From contig NZ_JANLNV010000072.1 of the NCBI RefSeq assembly GCF_025465935.1, positions 22,812-86,811 of the forward strand: a stretch of DNA of 64,000 bases, read 5' to 3'. The notes beneath the pieces are model-generated. The model was not told the DNA's origin. It made no database searches and saw only the letters and a program-made list of their open reading frames with translations. Of this stretch, positions 1 through 8,902 are shown one piece after another. Source of the DNA: Pseudomonas sp. 7P_10.2_Bac1. GTDB lineage: Bacteria > Pseudomonadota > Gammaproteobacteria > Pseudomonadales > Pseudomonadaceae. Position numbers and translations under genes: made by a program. Positions within the stretch are counted from its first letter, which is position 1; the number at the start of each line of letters is the position of its first letter.

Positions 1-491
1 AACATACCGAACCAGGCGCGCTTGCCTTTGGGGGCGTTCTCGGTGGCAAGCAACGCCGCGCCGCCCCATTCACCACCCAGCCCCAGGCCTTGGCCGAAAC
101 GCAGCACGCACAGCAGAATCGGGGCCCAGGCACCGATAGTGGCGTAACCCGGCAGCACGCCGATCAGGGTGGTACATACACCCATCAATAGCAGAGATGC
201 CACCAGCGTCGATTTACGTCCGACCCGGTCACCGAAGTGGCCGAACAGAAATGAGCCCAGTGGACGGGCCAGAAAGGCAATGCCAAATGTCAGAAAGGCC
301 GACAGCATTTGTGCGGTGCCTGACGTTTGCGGGAAGAAGACCGGGCCAATGACCAGTGCCGCCGCCGTGGCATACACATAAAAGTCATAGAACTCGATGG
401 CTGTGCCAATAAAGCTGGCGGTGGCCACGCGGGTCGTGGAGTTGAGCGGTTTGTCGGACGAGGCTTCGCCGTAGGCGGTACTGGAAGTCAT
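1..491 (-). CDS. MHS-type MFS transporter, 5'-end fragment (runs off window)
   Basis: Only the first 163 codons are present; the gene continues beyond base 1. The N-terminus (MTSSTAYGEASSDKPLNS) leads into hydrophobic segments and the MFS loop motif GHFGDRVGRKS between helices 2 and 3. A second signature, FGQGLGLGGEWGGA, is typical of the metabolite:H+ symporter group (KgtP, ShiA and ProP relatives). These inner-membrane carriers import organic acids or osmolytes with protons; the substrate cannot be told from this part. The start is the ATG at 491; the 253 bases between it and the next gene (492-744) show no gene or clear promoter that I can support. Confidence 0.85.
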   Translation of the reverse strand, partial: MTSSTAYGEASSDKPLNSTTRVATASFIGTAIEFYDFYVYATAAALVIGPVFFPQTSGTAQMLSAFLTFGIAFLARPLGSFLFGHFGDRVGRKSTLVASLLLMGVCTTLIGVLPGYATIGAWAPILLCVLRFGQGLGLGGEWGGAALLATENAPKGKRAWFGM

Positions 492-744
492 GCGCGTATC
501 CCTGACAGTTATGAGCTCCTGGTTGCTATCTGCCTGGGTGGCGAGATCTACCTGAGCAATTGTTATGGTCGTTTAGCCCTGAGGCTGGGTGTAGACGCGG
601 TTCGGGATGGGAACAAGCGCTGGTCATGTATAAAGCCGCCCGCTGACAGCGCAGGGTGCGGGTAGCACGCGTGTCGGCGGGGCTTGGATAAGCGCTTTGA
701 TTATAGGGAGGCCGACAAGAATGTAACAAGGCCTTACATGGTGA

Positions 745-1629
745 TCAGGCAGCGGGCTTGACGCTGTCGTGCCAGATCAATACGCGGCTGACGCGATTAT
801 CTTCGGTGGCGAGGATTTCCAGGCGGTAGTGGCCGATCTTCAGGCACACCATGCTTTCCGGAATGGTTTCCAGCGCTTCGGTAACCAGCCCGTTGAGGGT
901 TTTCGGGCCATCGCTGGGCAAGTGCCAGCCCAGGCTTTTATTCAGTTCGCGCAGGCTGGCCGCGCCATCCACTACAAAGCGCCCATCGGGAAGCGGCTCA
1001 ATGTGGGGGTTGTCGAGGTTTTGCTCGTCCTCGAACTCGCCGACGATCTCTTCAAGAATGTCTTCAAGTGTGACAATGCCGAGCACTTCGCCATATTCAT
1101 CGACTACCACGCCGATTCGGCGCTGCTGCTTGTGGAAATTCAGCAACTGCAGGGGGAGCGGGGTGCTTTCCGGGACGAAGTACGGCTCGTGGCAAACTGC
1201 TAGCAAGGCCTCTTTGGTCAAGCTGGCATCCGCCAGCATGTGCTGAATATGGCGGGTGTTAAGGATGGCTTCGACCTGGTTGATGTCGTTGTGAAACACC
1301 GGCAGGCGCGTGCGTTTGGTCAGGCGCAGTTGCTCGATCAGGTCTTCTATCGAGTCATCCAGATTCACGCCTTCTACTTCGCTGCGCGGGATCAGAATGT
1401 CGTTGACGGTAATGTTGTCCAGCGCCTGGATGCCTGACAGCAGGGAAGGGCGGCTGTTGGCCTGCTCGACTTCTCGGGCAGGCACTTCGCTGGGTGATTG
1501 CGGCGGGGCGTCGCGATGCTTTTTGGCGCCAGCCTTGCGCGACGTCTTGCCAATAAAGAACCCTAACCCGAGAAACAGCAGGGCCAATACTGCGAGCACT
1601 GGACCGTGGGGCAAGCTATCCATATTCAT
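745..1629 (-). CDS. CBS-pair / CorC_HlyC domain protein with one N-terminal membrane segment
   Basis: 294 aa. One hydrophobic helix (about residues 10-27, followed by basic KTSRKAGAKKH) and a polar linker precede two CBS domains (about 75-195; NDILIPRSEVEG and VVDEYGEVLGIVTLEDILEEIVGEF are characteristic) and a C-terminal CorC_HlyC domain (about 205-285). The family is linked to Mg2+/Co2+ homeostasis. Most Pseudomonas relatives that I know carry a multi-helix DUF21 (CNNM) domain before the CBS pair; here a single helix replaces it, so transport by this protein alone is doubtful. It starts 5 bases after the CcsA-like gene ends, so the two are probably cotranscribed. E. coli CorC (292 aa) also lacks DUF21. 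Confidence 0.85.
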   Translation of the reverse strand: MNMDSLPHGPVLAVLALLFLGLGFFIGKTSRKAGAKKHRDAPPQSPSEVPAREVEQANSRPSLLSGIQALDNITVNDILIPRSEVEGVNLDDSIEDLIEQLRLTKRTRLPVFHNDINQVEAILNTRHIQHMLADASLTKEALLAVCHEPYFVPESTPLPLQLLNFHKQQRRIGVVVDEYGEVLGIVTLEDILEEIVGEFEDEQNLDNPHIEPLPDGRFVVDGAASLRELNKSLGWHLPSDGPKTLNGLVTEALETIPESMVCLKIGHYRLEILATEDNRVSRVLIWHDSVKPAA

Positions 1630-1634
1630 CGCCG

Positions 1635-2447
1635 TCAGATATGCAGAATGTATTCACGAACCAGTTTGCTGCCAAAGTAGGCCAGCATTAACAGGCAGAA
1701 ACCGGCCAGGGTCCAGCGAATGGCTTTGTGCCCGCGCCAGCCGAGGCGATTACGCCCCCACAGCAGTACGCTGAAGACGATCCAGGCCAGGCAGGCCAGC
1801 AGCGTCTTGTGCACCAGATGCTGGGCAAACAGGTTGCCCAGAAATACCCAGCCAGAAATCAGCGACAGTGACAGCAGCGACCAGCCCGCCCACAGGAAGC
1901 CAAACAGCAGGCTTTCCATGGTTTGCAACGGCGGGAAGTTTTTGATCAGGCCCTTGGGATGCTTGTGCTTGAGTTGGTAATTCTGCAAGGACAACAGCAG
2001 CGCCTGGAACACGGCGATCGTGAACATGCCGTAGGCCAGAATCGATAAAAGAATGTGCAGCAGGATGCCCGGCTCTTCATCGACTACCTGAACGGTACCG
2101 GCGGGGGCGAACTGCGACATCAATACCGTGAATATCCCAAGCGGATACAGCAGTAGCAGCAGGTTCTCGACCGGAATGCGTGCACAGGCCACCAGTGTCA
2201 CGATAATCACCGCCACGGCAATCAGGCTCGCAGCGCTGAAAAAGTCCAGCTCAAGGCCTGCCGGTGTCAGCAAATGGGTAAAGAGGCTCGCGGCGTGAGC
2301 GATCACGGCAAGAATGCCGAGCGTCACCAATAGGCGTTTGTTGGCCTTGGCGCCCTGGCGCAGGCATTTGCCTTGATAGAAGGTCGCAGCGGCATACAAG
2401 CAAGCGGCGGCGAGGCTGGGTAGCAAGCTGGGTGACAAGGGGAGCAT
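1635..2447 (-). CDS. CcsA/YpjD-family cytochrome c assembly-like membrane protein
   Basis: 270 aa from the ATG at 2447, chosen over an upstream in-frame start because AACAGGA sits just before it. Eight or so hydrophobic segments are visible, and a conserved histidine-bearing stretch (DEEPGILLHILLSILAYGMF) fits the CcmC/CcsA haem-handling superfamily. In Pseudomonas this gene is regularly divergent from ffh, as here. Its role in haem delivery is inferred from the family only: the canonical tryptophan-rich WWD signature of CcsA is not obvious, so it may have another membrane function. Probably cotranscribed with the CBS/CorC gene downstream. Confidence 0.8.
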   Translation of the reverse strand: MLPLSPSLLPSLAAACLYAAATFYQGKCLRQGAKANKRLLVTLGILAVIAHAASLFTHLLTPAGLELDFFSAASLIAVAVIIVTLVACARIPVENLLLLLYPLGIFTVLMSQFAPAGTVQVVDEEPGILLHILLSILAYGMFTIAVFQALLLSLQNYQLKHKHPKGLIKNFPPLQTMESLLFGFLWAGWSLLSLSLISGWVFLGNLFAQHLVHKTLLACLAWIVFSVLLWGRNRLGWRGHKAIRWTLAGFCLLMLAYFGSKLVREYILHI

Positions 2448-2553
2448 AAATCCTGTTAGGCAAGCCCGAAAGGGCTGAGTTTGGCATACAACCGGCCGTA
2501 CACGAAAGACCACATAAGCCGACGGCAAGGTGTCCGCCGCGGCCAGTCTTCGC

Positions 2554-2559
2554 TATAAT
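2554..2559 (+). promoter_or_regulatory. Probable -10 element of the ffh promoter
   Basis: A perfect TATAAT lies 97 bases before the ffh start, inside the divergent spacer between ffh and the CcsA-like gene. No good -35 sequence is visible 16-18 bases upstream (TGTCCG is the best), so the assignment rests on the -10 box and position alone. Confidence 0.45.
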
Positions 2560-2655
2560 CCGCGACCTGCCCACGCCGCAGGCTCGCCGAGCATCAGTTT
2601 TACACGGGCTGGGCCGCAATTACCCCGGTCTACTTTGGGCCTGAAAGGATCGCGC

Positions 2656-4032
2656 ATGTTTGAAAATTTAACCGATCGTCTCTCGCAGACGCTGCGCCAT
2701 GTCACCGGCAAGGCCAAGCTGACCGAAGACAATATTAAAGACACCCTGCGTGAAGTACGCATGGCGCTGCTGGAAGCCGACGTAGCTTTGCCAGTGGTCA
2801 AAGACTTTGTCAGCTCGGTCAAGGAGCGTGCGGTCGGCACAGAAGTGTCGCGCAGCCTGACACCGGGCCAGGCGTTTGTGAAAATCGTCCAGGCCGAACT
2901 CGAAAGCCTGATGGGCGCTGCCAACGAGGACCTGACCCTCAACGTTGCGCCACCTGCCGTGGTCCTGATGGCCGGTTTGCAGGGGGCGGGTAAAACCACG
3001 ACGGCTGGCAAGCTGGCGCGCTTCCTTAAAGAGCGCAAAAAGAAAACCGTAATGGTGGTCTCGGCCGACGTATACCGTCCGGCGGCGATCAAGCAGCTGG
3101 AAACCCTGGCGGGCGAAGTGGGCGTTACGTTCTTCCCGTCCGATATCAGCCAGAAGCCGGTGGCGATTGCGCAAGCCGCTATTAATGAAGCCAAGCTCAA
3201 ATTCATCGATGTTGTGATCGTCGACACCGCCGGTCGCCTGCACGTCGATGCTGAGATGATGGCCGAGATCCAGGAGCTGCACGCGGCCGTCAAACCGGTC
3301 GAAACCCTGTTCGTGGTTGATGCCATGACCGGTCAGGACGCGGCCAACACGGCCAAGGCCTTCGGTGATGCGCTGCCGCTGACCGGTGTGATCCTGACCA
3401 AGGTCGACGGTGATGCCCGTGGCGGTGCGGCCCTGTCCGTGCGCTCGATCACTGGCAAGCCGATCAAGTTCATCGGTATGGGCGAGAAGAGCGACGCGCT
3501 CGAGCCGTTCCACCCGGACCGTATCGCTTCGCGCATCCTGGGCATGGGCGACGTGCTCAGCCTGATCGAGCAAGCCGAACAGACGCTCGATAAAGACAAA
3601 GCCAACAAACTGGCTAAAAAGCTCAAAAAAGGTAAGGGCTTCGACCTCGAAGACTTCCGCGACCAACTGCAACAGATGAAGAACATGGGCGGCCTTGGCG
3701 GCCTCATGGACAAACTGCCGAACATGGGCGGTGTGAATCTGGCGCAAATGGGCAATGCCCAGGGCGCCGCTGAAAAGCAGTTCAAGCAAATGGAAGCCAT
3801 CATCAACTCCATGACTCCGGCCGAGCGTCGTGACCCTGACCTGATCAGCGGTTCGCGCAAGCGTCGTATTGCCATGGGTTCCGGTACTCAGGTGCAGGAC
3901 ATCGGCCGCTTGATCAAGCAGCACAAGCAGATGCAAAAGATGATGAAGAAGTTTTCGGCAAAAGGCGGAATGGCCAAAATGATGCGCGGCATGGGCTCGA
4001 TGTTGCCCGGCGGCGGCATGCCAAAAATGTAA
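2656..4032 (+). CDS. ffh: Signal recognition particle protein Ffh
   Basis: 458 aa. The SRP54-type GTPase that binds 4.5S RNA and signal sequences of nascent inner-membrane proteins and docks on FtsY. The N domain (1-90) is followed by the G domain with P-loop GLQGAGKT (residues 107-114), DTAGR and TKVDG, then by a methionine-rich M domain from about residue 300 (MKNMGG, KQMQKMMKKF, GGMAKMMRGMGSM) that forms the signal-peptide groove. The start at MFENLTDRLS is preceded by GAAAGGATC; an in-frame extension of 42 codons upstream has no family support. Length is normal. A GC hairpin follows the gene. Confidence 0.98.
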   Translation: MFENLTDRLSQTLRHVTGKAKLTEDNIKDTLREVRMALLEADVALPVVKDFVSSVKERAVGTEVSRSLTPGQAFVKIVQAELESLMGAANEDLTLNVAPPAVVLMAGLQGAGKTTTAGKLARFLKERKKKTVMVVSADVYRPAAIKQLETLAGEVGVTFFPSDISQKPVAIAQAAINEAKLKFIDVVIVDTAGRLHVDAEMMAEIQELHAAVKPVETLFVVDAMTGQDAANTAKAFGDALPLTGVILTKVDGDARGGAALSVRSITGKPIKFIGMGEKSDALEPFHPDRIASRILGMGDVLSLIEQAEQTLDKDKANKLAKKLKKGKGFDLEDFRDQLQQMKNMGGLGGLMDKLPNMGGVNLAQMGNAQGAAEKQFKQMEAIINSMTPAERRDPDLISGSRKRRIAMGSGTQVQDIGRLIKQHKQMQKMMKKFSAKGGMAKMMRGMGSMLPGGGMPKM

Positions 4033-4040
4033 ATTACCCG

Positions 4041-4060
4041 CCCGCACGCTTGCGTGCGGG
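4041..4060 (+). terminator. Hairpin after ffh
   Basis: CCCGCACGC and GCGTGCGGG form a perfect 9-bp stem starting 8 bases past the ffh stop. No T-run follows, so it may be a processing or Rho-type end rather than a strict intrinsic terminator. Confidence 0.5.
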
Positions 4061-4181
4061 TAACTCGCAGCCTTGCGAGACACCTGGCAAACCCGTGTTA
4101 TGCGGGAGCCAATCTGTCGCCATTCGTGGCGGCCTTATAGCAAATCTGCATGGCAGGTCCATAGGCGCCTGAAAAAGACAT

Positions 4182-4209
4182 TTGCAAAAGTCCGGATATT
4201 CCTTAGAAT
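4182..4209 (+). promoter_or_regulatory. Probable sigma-70 promoter of the rpsP operon
   Basis: TTGCAA (4182-4187), a 16-base spacer and TAGAAT (4204-4209) stand about 72 bases before the rpsP start. Both hexamers are close to consensus, and this is the only promoter-like pair seen in the ffh-rpsP spacer. Confidence 0.6.
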
Positions 4210-4281
4210 ATGCGGCCTTTCGGGCACCCATGCCCGCTGTGCATTTAGATTTGCAGCACCGACTACAGGAACGATGTTCAC

Positions 4282-4533
4282 ATGCTAACAATCCGTCTTG
4301 CCCTTGGCGGCTCCAAAAAGCGCCCGTTTTACCACTTGACCGTTACCGACAGCCGTAACCCACGTGACGGTTCTCACAAGGAACAAATTGGCTTCTTCAA
4401 CCCGGTTGCCCGTGGTCAGGAAGTTCGTTTCTCCGTTAAAGAAGACCGCCTCGCTTACTGGTTGAGCGTTGGTGCACAAATGTCTGAGCGCGTTGCTCAG
4501 CTTGTGAAGGTCAATGCCAAGGCTGCGGCCTGA
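4282..4533 (+). CDS. rpsP: 30S ribosomal protein S16
   Basis: 83 aa, usual length. The N-terminus [19 protein letters not shown] is the S16 signature; the rest ([32 protein letters not shown]) fits throughout. S16 is a primary 16S rRNA-binding protein needed for assembly of the small subunit. It is the first gene of the conserved rpsP-rimM-trmD-rplS operon and lies 5 bases ahead of rimM. The leader from the probable promoter is about 65 nt long. Confidence 0.98.
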   Translation: MLTIRLALGGSKKRPFYHLTVTDSRNPRDGSHKEQIGFFNPVARGQEVRFSVKEDRLAYWLSVGAQMSERVAQLVKVNAKAAA

Positions 4534-4538
4534 GCAAT

Positions 4539-5078
4539 ATGAGCGTGACGCCAGAAGTTGCTGATGATTTGATCGTTATCGGCAAGATTTTTTCGATTCA
4601 TGGCGTTCGCGGCGAAGTGAAGGTGTACTCCTTTACGGATCCAATTGACAACCTGCTGGATTACAAAAAAGTCACGCTTCGGCGTGGTGCTGATGTACGG
4701 CAGGCAGAGCTGGTCAGTGGTCGTTCCCAGAACGACAAGTTTCTGGTTGTGAAGATCAAGGGTCTCGATGACCGTGATGAAGCAGGTCTTCTTCGCGAAT
4801 TCGAAATCTGCGTGCCACGCAGCCTGTTTCCTGAACTGACCGACGGCGAGTACTACTGGTACCAGCTGGAAGGCCTCAAGGTCATCGACACAGAAGGGCA
4901 ATTGCTCGGAAAGATCGATCACCTGCTAGAGACTGGCTCTAACGATGTGATGTACGTCAAACCTTGCCCTGGTAGCCTGGATGACCGTGATCGCTTGTTG
5001 CCCTATACGGAGCAATGCGTGTTGAACGTCGACCTGGAAGCCGGCGAGATGAAGGTGGATTGGGATGCGGACTTCTAA
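4539..5078 (+). CDS. rimM: Ribosome maturation factor RimM
   Basis: 179 aa. It binds S19 and helps fold the 3' domain of 16S rRNA during 30S maturation. The N-terminal RimM domain carries [21 protein letters not shown] and the C-terminal PRC-barrel part carries [23 protein letters not shown] and [13 protein letters not shown]. It ends 2 bases before the GTG of trmD, consistent with translational coupling in the operon. Confidence 0.97.
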   Translation: MSVTPEVADDLIVIGKIFSIHGVRGEVKVYSFTDPIDNLLDYKKVTLRRGADVRQAELVSGRSQNDKFLVVKIKGLDDRDEAGLLREFEICVPRSLFPELTDGEYYWYQLEGLKVIDTEGQLLGKIDHLLETGSNDVMYVKPCPGSLDDRDRLLPYTEQCVLNVDLEAGEMKVDWDADF

Positions 5079-5080
5079 GC

Positions 5081-5833
5081 GTGGCTAAATTACGCGTAGA
5101 AGTGATCAGTTTGTTTCCCGAAATGTTTTCCGCCATCAGCGACTATGGCATCACCAGTCGCGCGGTGAAACAAGGGCTCTTGCAGCTCACCTGTTGGAAT
5201 CCGCGGGACTACACAACAGACCGGCATCACACTGTGGATGATCGCCCATTTGGCGGTGGTCCGGGCATGGTGATGAAGATCAAGCCTCTGGAAGATGCGC
5301 TGGTTCAGGCCAGAGAAGCAGCCGGAGAGGCGGCGAAGGTGATTTACCTGTCGCCCCAAGGCCGCCAGCTGAAACAGTCGGCGGTACGCGAACTGGCGAA
5401 TGAGGAAGCATTAATCCTTATTGCAGGTCGTTATGAAGGCATTGACGAGCGTTTTATAGACGCTTATGTCGATGAAGAGTGGTCGATTGGTGACTATGTA
5501 CTCTCCGGTGGTGAACTGCCGGCGATGGTTCTGATTGATGCGGTTACACGACTGCTGCCCGGAGCTTTAGGGCATGTGGACTCCGCGGAGGAAGACTCCT
5601 TCACGGACGGTCTGCTGGATTGCCCGCACTACACCCGACCGGAGGTGTATGCGGATCAGCGTGTTCCCGACGTATTGCTAAGTGGCAATCATGCACACAT
5701 CCGGCGTTGGCGTTTACAGCAGTCCCTTGGGCGGACCTATGAACGACGCGCCGATCTTCTGGAAAGCCGCTCGCTTTCTGGAGAAGAGAAGAAGCTGCTT
5801 GAGGAATATATCCGCGAGCGGGACGATAGTTAA
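5081..5833 (+). CDS. trmD: tRNA (guanine37-N1)-methyltransferase TrmD
   Basis: 250 aa from a GTG start ([16 protein letters not shown]) directly after the rimM stop; an in-frame extension overlapping rimM is rejected because the family begins at this point. TrmD methylates G37 of tRNAs to prevent +1 frameshifting. The SPOUT trefoil-knot motifs are present: [36 protein letters not shown], and the tRNA-binding C-terminus ([11 protein letters not shown]). Third gene of the rpsP operon. Confidence 0.98.
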   Translation: MAKLRVEVISLFPEMFSAISDYGITSRAVKQGLLQLTCWNPRDYTTDRHHTVDDRPFGGGPGMVMKIKPLEDALVQAREAAGEAAKVIYLSPQGRQLKQSAVRELANEEALILIAGRYEGIDERFIDAYVDEEWSIGDYVLSGGELPAMVLIDAVTRLLPGALGHVDSAEEDSFTDGLLDCPHYTRPEVYADQRVPDVLLSGNHAHIRRWRLQQSLGRTYERRADLLESRSLSGEEKKLLEEYIRERDDS

Positions 5834-5879
5834 CAACGTATCGATGGTAGATCCAGACGATCTACCTTAGGAGCACAGC

Positions 5880-6230
5880 ATGACTAACAAAATCATCCTT
5901 GCACTCGAAGCAGAGCAGATGACCAAAGAGATCCCTACCTTTGCCCCGGGCGACACCATTGTCGTTCAGGTGAAAGTGAAGGAAGGCGACCGTTCGCGTC
6001 TGCAAGCTTTCGAAGGTGTAGTGATTGCCAAGCGTAACCGTGGCGTGAACAGTGCTTTCACTGTTCGTAAAATCTCCAACGGTGTTGGCGTAGAGCGTAC
6101 TTTCCAGACCTACAGCCCGCAAATCGACAGCATGGCTGTGAAGCGTCGCGGTGACGTTCGTAAAGCCAAGCTGTACTACCTGCGTGACCTGTCCGGTAAA
6201 GCAGCTCGCATCAAGGAAAAACTGGCTTAA
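5880..6230 (+). CDS. rplS: 50S ribosomal protein L19
   Basis: 116 aa. Diagnostic segments are [47 protein letters not shown] and the basic C-terminus [19 protein letters not shown]19 sits at the 30S-50S interface. Preceded by TTAGGAGCACAGC (strong ribosome-binding site) and followed by an intrinsic terminator, so it closes the operon. Confidence 0.98.
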
Positions 6231-6249
6231 GTCCAGCTTCCCGATGCAG

Positions 6250-6277
6250 AAAAAAGCAGCCTTCGGGCTGCTTTTTT
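6250..6277 (+). terminator. Intrinsic terminator of the rpsP operon
   Basis: A6, then AGCAGCC-TTCG-GGCTGCT with a UUCG-type tetraloop, then a T-run. Symmetrical A and T tracts would let it work in both directions. Confidence 0.93.
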
Positions 6278-6325
6278 GTTGCCTGAAATTTGTCAGACCT
6301 TTGTCCAGTTGTAGGTAGTAAAAGC

Positions 6326-6736
6326 ATGACTTTGCGTGAGCAAGAGATTCAACGTCGTACCGAGTTATCCGTTACCCGCATTACCAAAGCGGTATTCCCT
6401 TCTACCACCAACCACCACAACACCTTGTTTGGCGGCACGGCGCTGGCCTGGATGGACGAAGTCTCGTTCATCGCCGCGACCCGTTTCTGCCGCTTGCCGT
6501 TGGTGACCGTTTCGACCGACCGTATCGACTTCAACCACCCGATTGCGGCGGGTTCAATTGTGGAATTGATTGGGCGTGTGGTGAAAGTCGGCAACACCAG
6601 CCTCAAGGTTGAAGTTGAAGTGTATGTCGAGAGCATGAGCTGTGATGGGCGTGAGCTGGCGATCCAGGGCCTGTTCAGTTTTGTAGCGATTGATGACGAC
6701 AAGCGCCCGGTGCCGGTCCTGCCAGGGTTTGCGTGA
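6326..6736 (+). CDS. Acyl-CoA thioesterase, YciA/hotdog family
   Basis: 136 aa from the ATG at 6326 (MTLREQEIQRRTE); a further in-frame start 36 bases upstream falls close to the terminator and lacks family support. The single hotdog domain has the HHNTLFGGTALAWMDEVSFIAA signature region, VTVSTDRIDFNHPI and the C-terminal FSFVAIDD strand. Such enzymes hydrolyse acyl-CoA in the cytoplasm; chain-length preference cannot be read from sequence. It stands alone between the rplS terminator and xerD. Confidence 0.88.
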   Translation: MTLREQEIQRRTELSVTRITKAVFPSTTNHHNTLFGGTALAWMDEVSFIAATRFCRLPLVTVSTDRIDFNHPIAAGSIVELIGRVVKVGNTSLKVEVEVYVESMSCDGRELAIQGLFSFVAIDDDKRPVPVLPGFA

Positions 6737-6933
6737 CAGGCAGAGCGAGCTGTCTACTCAGAACAGCACAAAACATGATCATCTCCCAATCAGTGCCTTT
6801 TCCTGGTGGGGGAGTGCAAGGTCGCCCATGAAAACTGATGGTTTATCACGTCAGCGTCCTATGAAAGACTACGGTCGATTTTCCACTTCCCATTAATTGA
6901 TGCATGCGCGTAAGCCGTGCTGTACGAGTGCCA

Positions 6934-7830
6934 ATGCCTGCCATCGACAATCCGCTTATCGATCGCTTTCTGGACGCCTTGTGGCTGGAGAAAGGTTTAT
7001 CGGACAACACCCGGGATGCTTATCGCAGTGATCTGGCGTTATTCAATGGCTGGTTGCAGGAGCGAGGCATTGAATTGATCAATGCCGGGCGCGAGTTGAT
7101 CCTGGATCATCTGGCCTGGCGTCTCGAACAGGCCTATAAACCGCGTTCAACGGCGCGCTTTTTGTCCGGCGCGCGTGGTTTTTATCGCTATTTGCTGCGT
7201 GAAAAGCTCATAGCCGTCGACCCGACCTTGCAGGTCGACATGCCGCAGTTAGGCAGGCCGTTGCCCAAATCGTTGTCAGAAGCCGACGTTGAGGCCTTGC
7301 TCGCCGCGCCTGACTTGAGTGAAGCCATCGGTCAGCGCGATCGTGCCATGCTGGAAGTGCTCTATGCCTGCGGCTTGCGCGTGACCGAGCTGGTCAGCCT
7401 GACCTTGGAACAAGTCAACTTGCGTCAAGGCGTACTTCGGGTGATGGGCAAGGGCAGCAAGGAGCGCTTGGTGCCGATGGGCGAAGAAGCGATTGTCTGG
7501 GTTGAACGCTACCTGCGCGATGGCCGGGCAGAGCTGTTGAACGGCCGCCCCAGTGATGTGTTGTTTCCCAGCCAGCGTGGTGAACAGATGACGCGCCAGA
7601 CCTTCTGGCACCGGATCAAGCACCAGGCCATGGTGGCCGGGATCGAGAAGTCACTGTCCCCCCACACCTTGCGCCATGCGTTCGCCACCCATTTGCTCAA
7701 CCATGGCGCGGATTTGCGCGTGGTGCAGATGCTGCTGGGGCATAGCGATCTGTCTACGACCCAGATTTACACCCATGTGGCCCGGGCGCGTTTGCAAGAC
7801 CTGCATGCCCAGCATCATCCGCGGGGCTAG
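6934..7830 (+). CDS. xerD: Site-specific tyrosine recombinase XerD
   Basis: 298 aa, the normal XerD length when started at MPAIDNPLIDRF (ATG 6934); an in-frame ATG 30 bases upstream adds residues not found in the family. With XerC it resolves chromosome dimers at dif. The N-terminal SAM-like core-binding domain is followed by the catalytic domain with Arg149, Lys173, His244, Arg247, His270 and nucleophile Tyr279, all at the expected places (CGLRVTEL, HTLRHAFATHLL, LLGHSDLSTTQIYTH). The 197-base upstream spacer shows no clear promoter. Confidence 0.97.
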   Translation: MPAIDNPLIDRFLDALWLEKGLSDNTRDAYRSDLALFNGWLQERGIELINAGRELILDHLAWRLEQAYKPRSTARFLSGARGFYRYLLREKLIAVDPTLQVDMPQLGRPLPKSLSEADVEALLAAPDLSEAIGQRDRAMLEVLYACGLRVTELVSLTLEQVNLRQGVLRVMGKGSKERLVPMGEEAIVWVERYLRDGRAELLNGRPSDVLFPSQRGEQMTRQTFWHRIKHQAMVAGIEKSLSPHTLRHAFATHLLNHGADLRVVQMLLGHSDLSTTQIYTHVARARLQDLHAQHHPRG

Positions 7831-8034
7831 GGGCTTTCTCCCCTTTGGGGCGCGTGTAGAGTTTAGCCAGTGACGCGGCTTGTAATGAAACGGGAACAGG
7901 CCCAGTGCGTCAGTTGGGCGTCGGTCATACGGGCCATCTGTGGTAGGCTTTGCCGGTTTCGAAAGCGAGCCGCCAAAACCCGTTTTTACACCGTGTTATC
8001 AGGCTTGGCCGTTTGTCCGCCTTCAGGAGTTCCC

Positions 8035-8766
8035 ATGCGCGTGACCCAGATTTTCGCCGCCGCAGCCATTGCGTTGGTCAGTACCTTTTCATTCGCCGAC
8101 ACCGGCGCCGAACAAGCCATTCGCAAGAGCCTTGATACGCTGCAACTGGATGTTCCGGTCGAGAGCATCAGCGCAAGCCCGATGGCGGGCCTGTATGAAG
8201 TCAAGCTCAAAGGCAGCCGCGTTCTGTATGCCAGCGCCGATGGCCAGTTCATCGTTCAGGGCTACATGTTTCAGCTCAAGGATGGCAAGCCGGTCAACCT
8301 GACCGAGAAAGCCGAGCGCGAAGGCGTTGCCAAGTTGATCAACGGCATCCCGGTGGCAGAAACCGTCGTTTACCCTGCCATTGGTGAAACCAAGTCGCAT
8401 ATCACGGTGTTTACCGACACCACGTGCCCGTATTGCCATAAATTGCACGGCGAAATCCCTGAATTGAACAAAATGGGGATCGAAGTGCGCTATGTTGCGT
8501 TCCCGCGCCAGGGCCTTGGCTCGCCGGGTGACCAACAGTTGCAGGCCGTCTGGTGTTCCGCGGACAAGAAAAGCGCCATGGACAAGATGACCGACGGCAA
8601 AACCGTCAACGCACCGAAATGCGCCAACCCGGTTGCCAAGCAATTTGCCCTAGGGCAGTCGATCGGGGTCAACGGTACACCGGCTATCGTGCTTGCCGAT
8701 GGTCAGGTGATTCCGGGTTATCAGCCTGCTGCGCAGGTTGGCAAGCTGGCACTCAGTGTTAAATAA
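8035..8766 (+). CDS. dsbC: Periplasmic thiol:disulfide isomerase DsbC
   Basis: 243 aa. A signal peptide of about 21 residues ends in SFSFA-D. The N-terminal dimerisation domain (DVPVESISASPMAGLYEVKL) precedes the thioredoxin-fold domain with active site Cys131-Pro-Tyr-Cys134, the cis-Pro loop GVNGTPAIV and the structural cysteine pair (VWCSADK, PKCANP). It reshuffles wrong disulfides in the periplasm and is kept reduced by DsbD. The ATG at 8035 follows TTCAGGAG; an in-frame extension upstream is not credible. Order xerD-dsbC-hom-thrC is conserved in the genus. Confidence 0.96.
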   Translation: MRVTQIFAAAAIALVSTFSFADTGAEQAIRKSLDTLQLDVPVESISASPMAGLYEVKLKGSRVLYASADGQFIVQGYMFQLKDGKPVNLTEKAEREGVAKLINGIPVAETVVYPAIGETKSHITVFTDTTCPYCHKLHGEIPELNKMGIEVRYVAFPRQGLGSPGDQQLQAVWCSADKKSAMDKMTDGKTVNAPKCANPVAKQFALGQSIGVNGTPAIVLADGQVIPGYQPAAQVGKLALSVK

Positions 8767-8835
8767 TCCTGTGTCGTTACGCTAAGCCGGTAACGATCAT
8801 GGTCGGGCAATTCAACTGCCCGGCTATTAATAGAG

Positions 8836-8860
8836 AACCGTGGTTGTCCACGGTTGTTTT
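8836..8860 (+). terminator. First of two tandem intrinsic-type hairpins before hom
   Basis: AACCGTGG-TTGT-CCACGGTT is a perfect 8-bp stem followed by GTTTT. A second CCACGG at 8861-8866 could compete for pairing with CCGTGG at 8838-8843. Confidence 0.75.
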
Positions 8861-8863
8861 CCA

Positions 8864-8888
8864 CGGCCGACCTTGAGTCGGCCGTTTT
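8864..8888 (+). terminator. Second tandem hairpin, 15 bases before hom
   Basis: CGGCCGAC-CTTGA-GTCGGCCG is a perfect 8-bp stem followed by TTTT, ending just upstream of the hom ribosome-binding site GGGGAG. Either a second dsbC terminator or an attenuator in the hom leader. Confidence 0.7.
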
Positions 8889-8902
8889 ATGGGGAGTTCA
8901 GC

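Noticed and set aside
2668..4083. Long minus-strand frame opposite ffh (471 codons)
   Set aside because: Exact antisense of a certain gene with His/Val-rich low-complexity translation; no family motif.
8803..8878. Possible hom leader peptide starting MVGQFNCPAIN
   Set aside because: Not rich in threonine, isoleucine or methionine and without a ribosome-binding site, so not a credible attenuator peptide.
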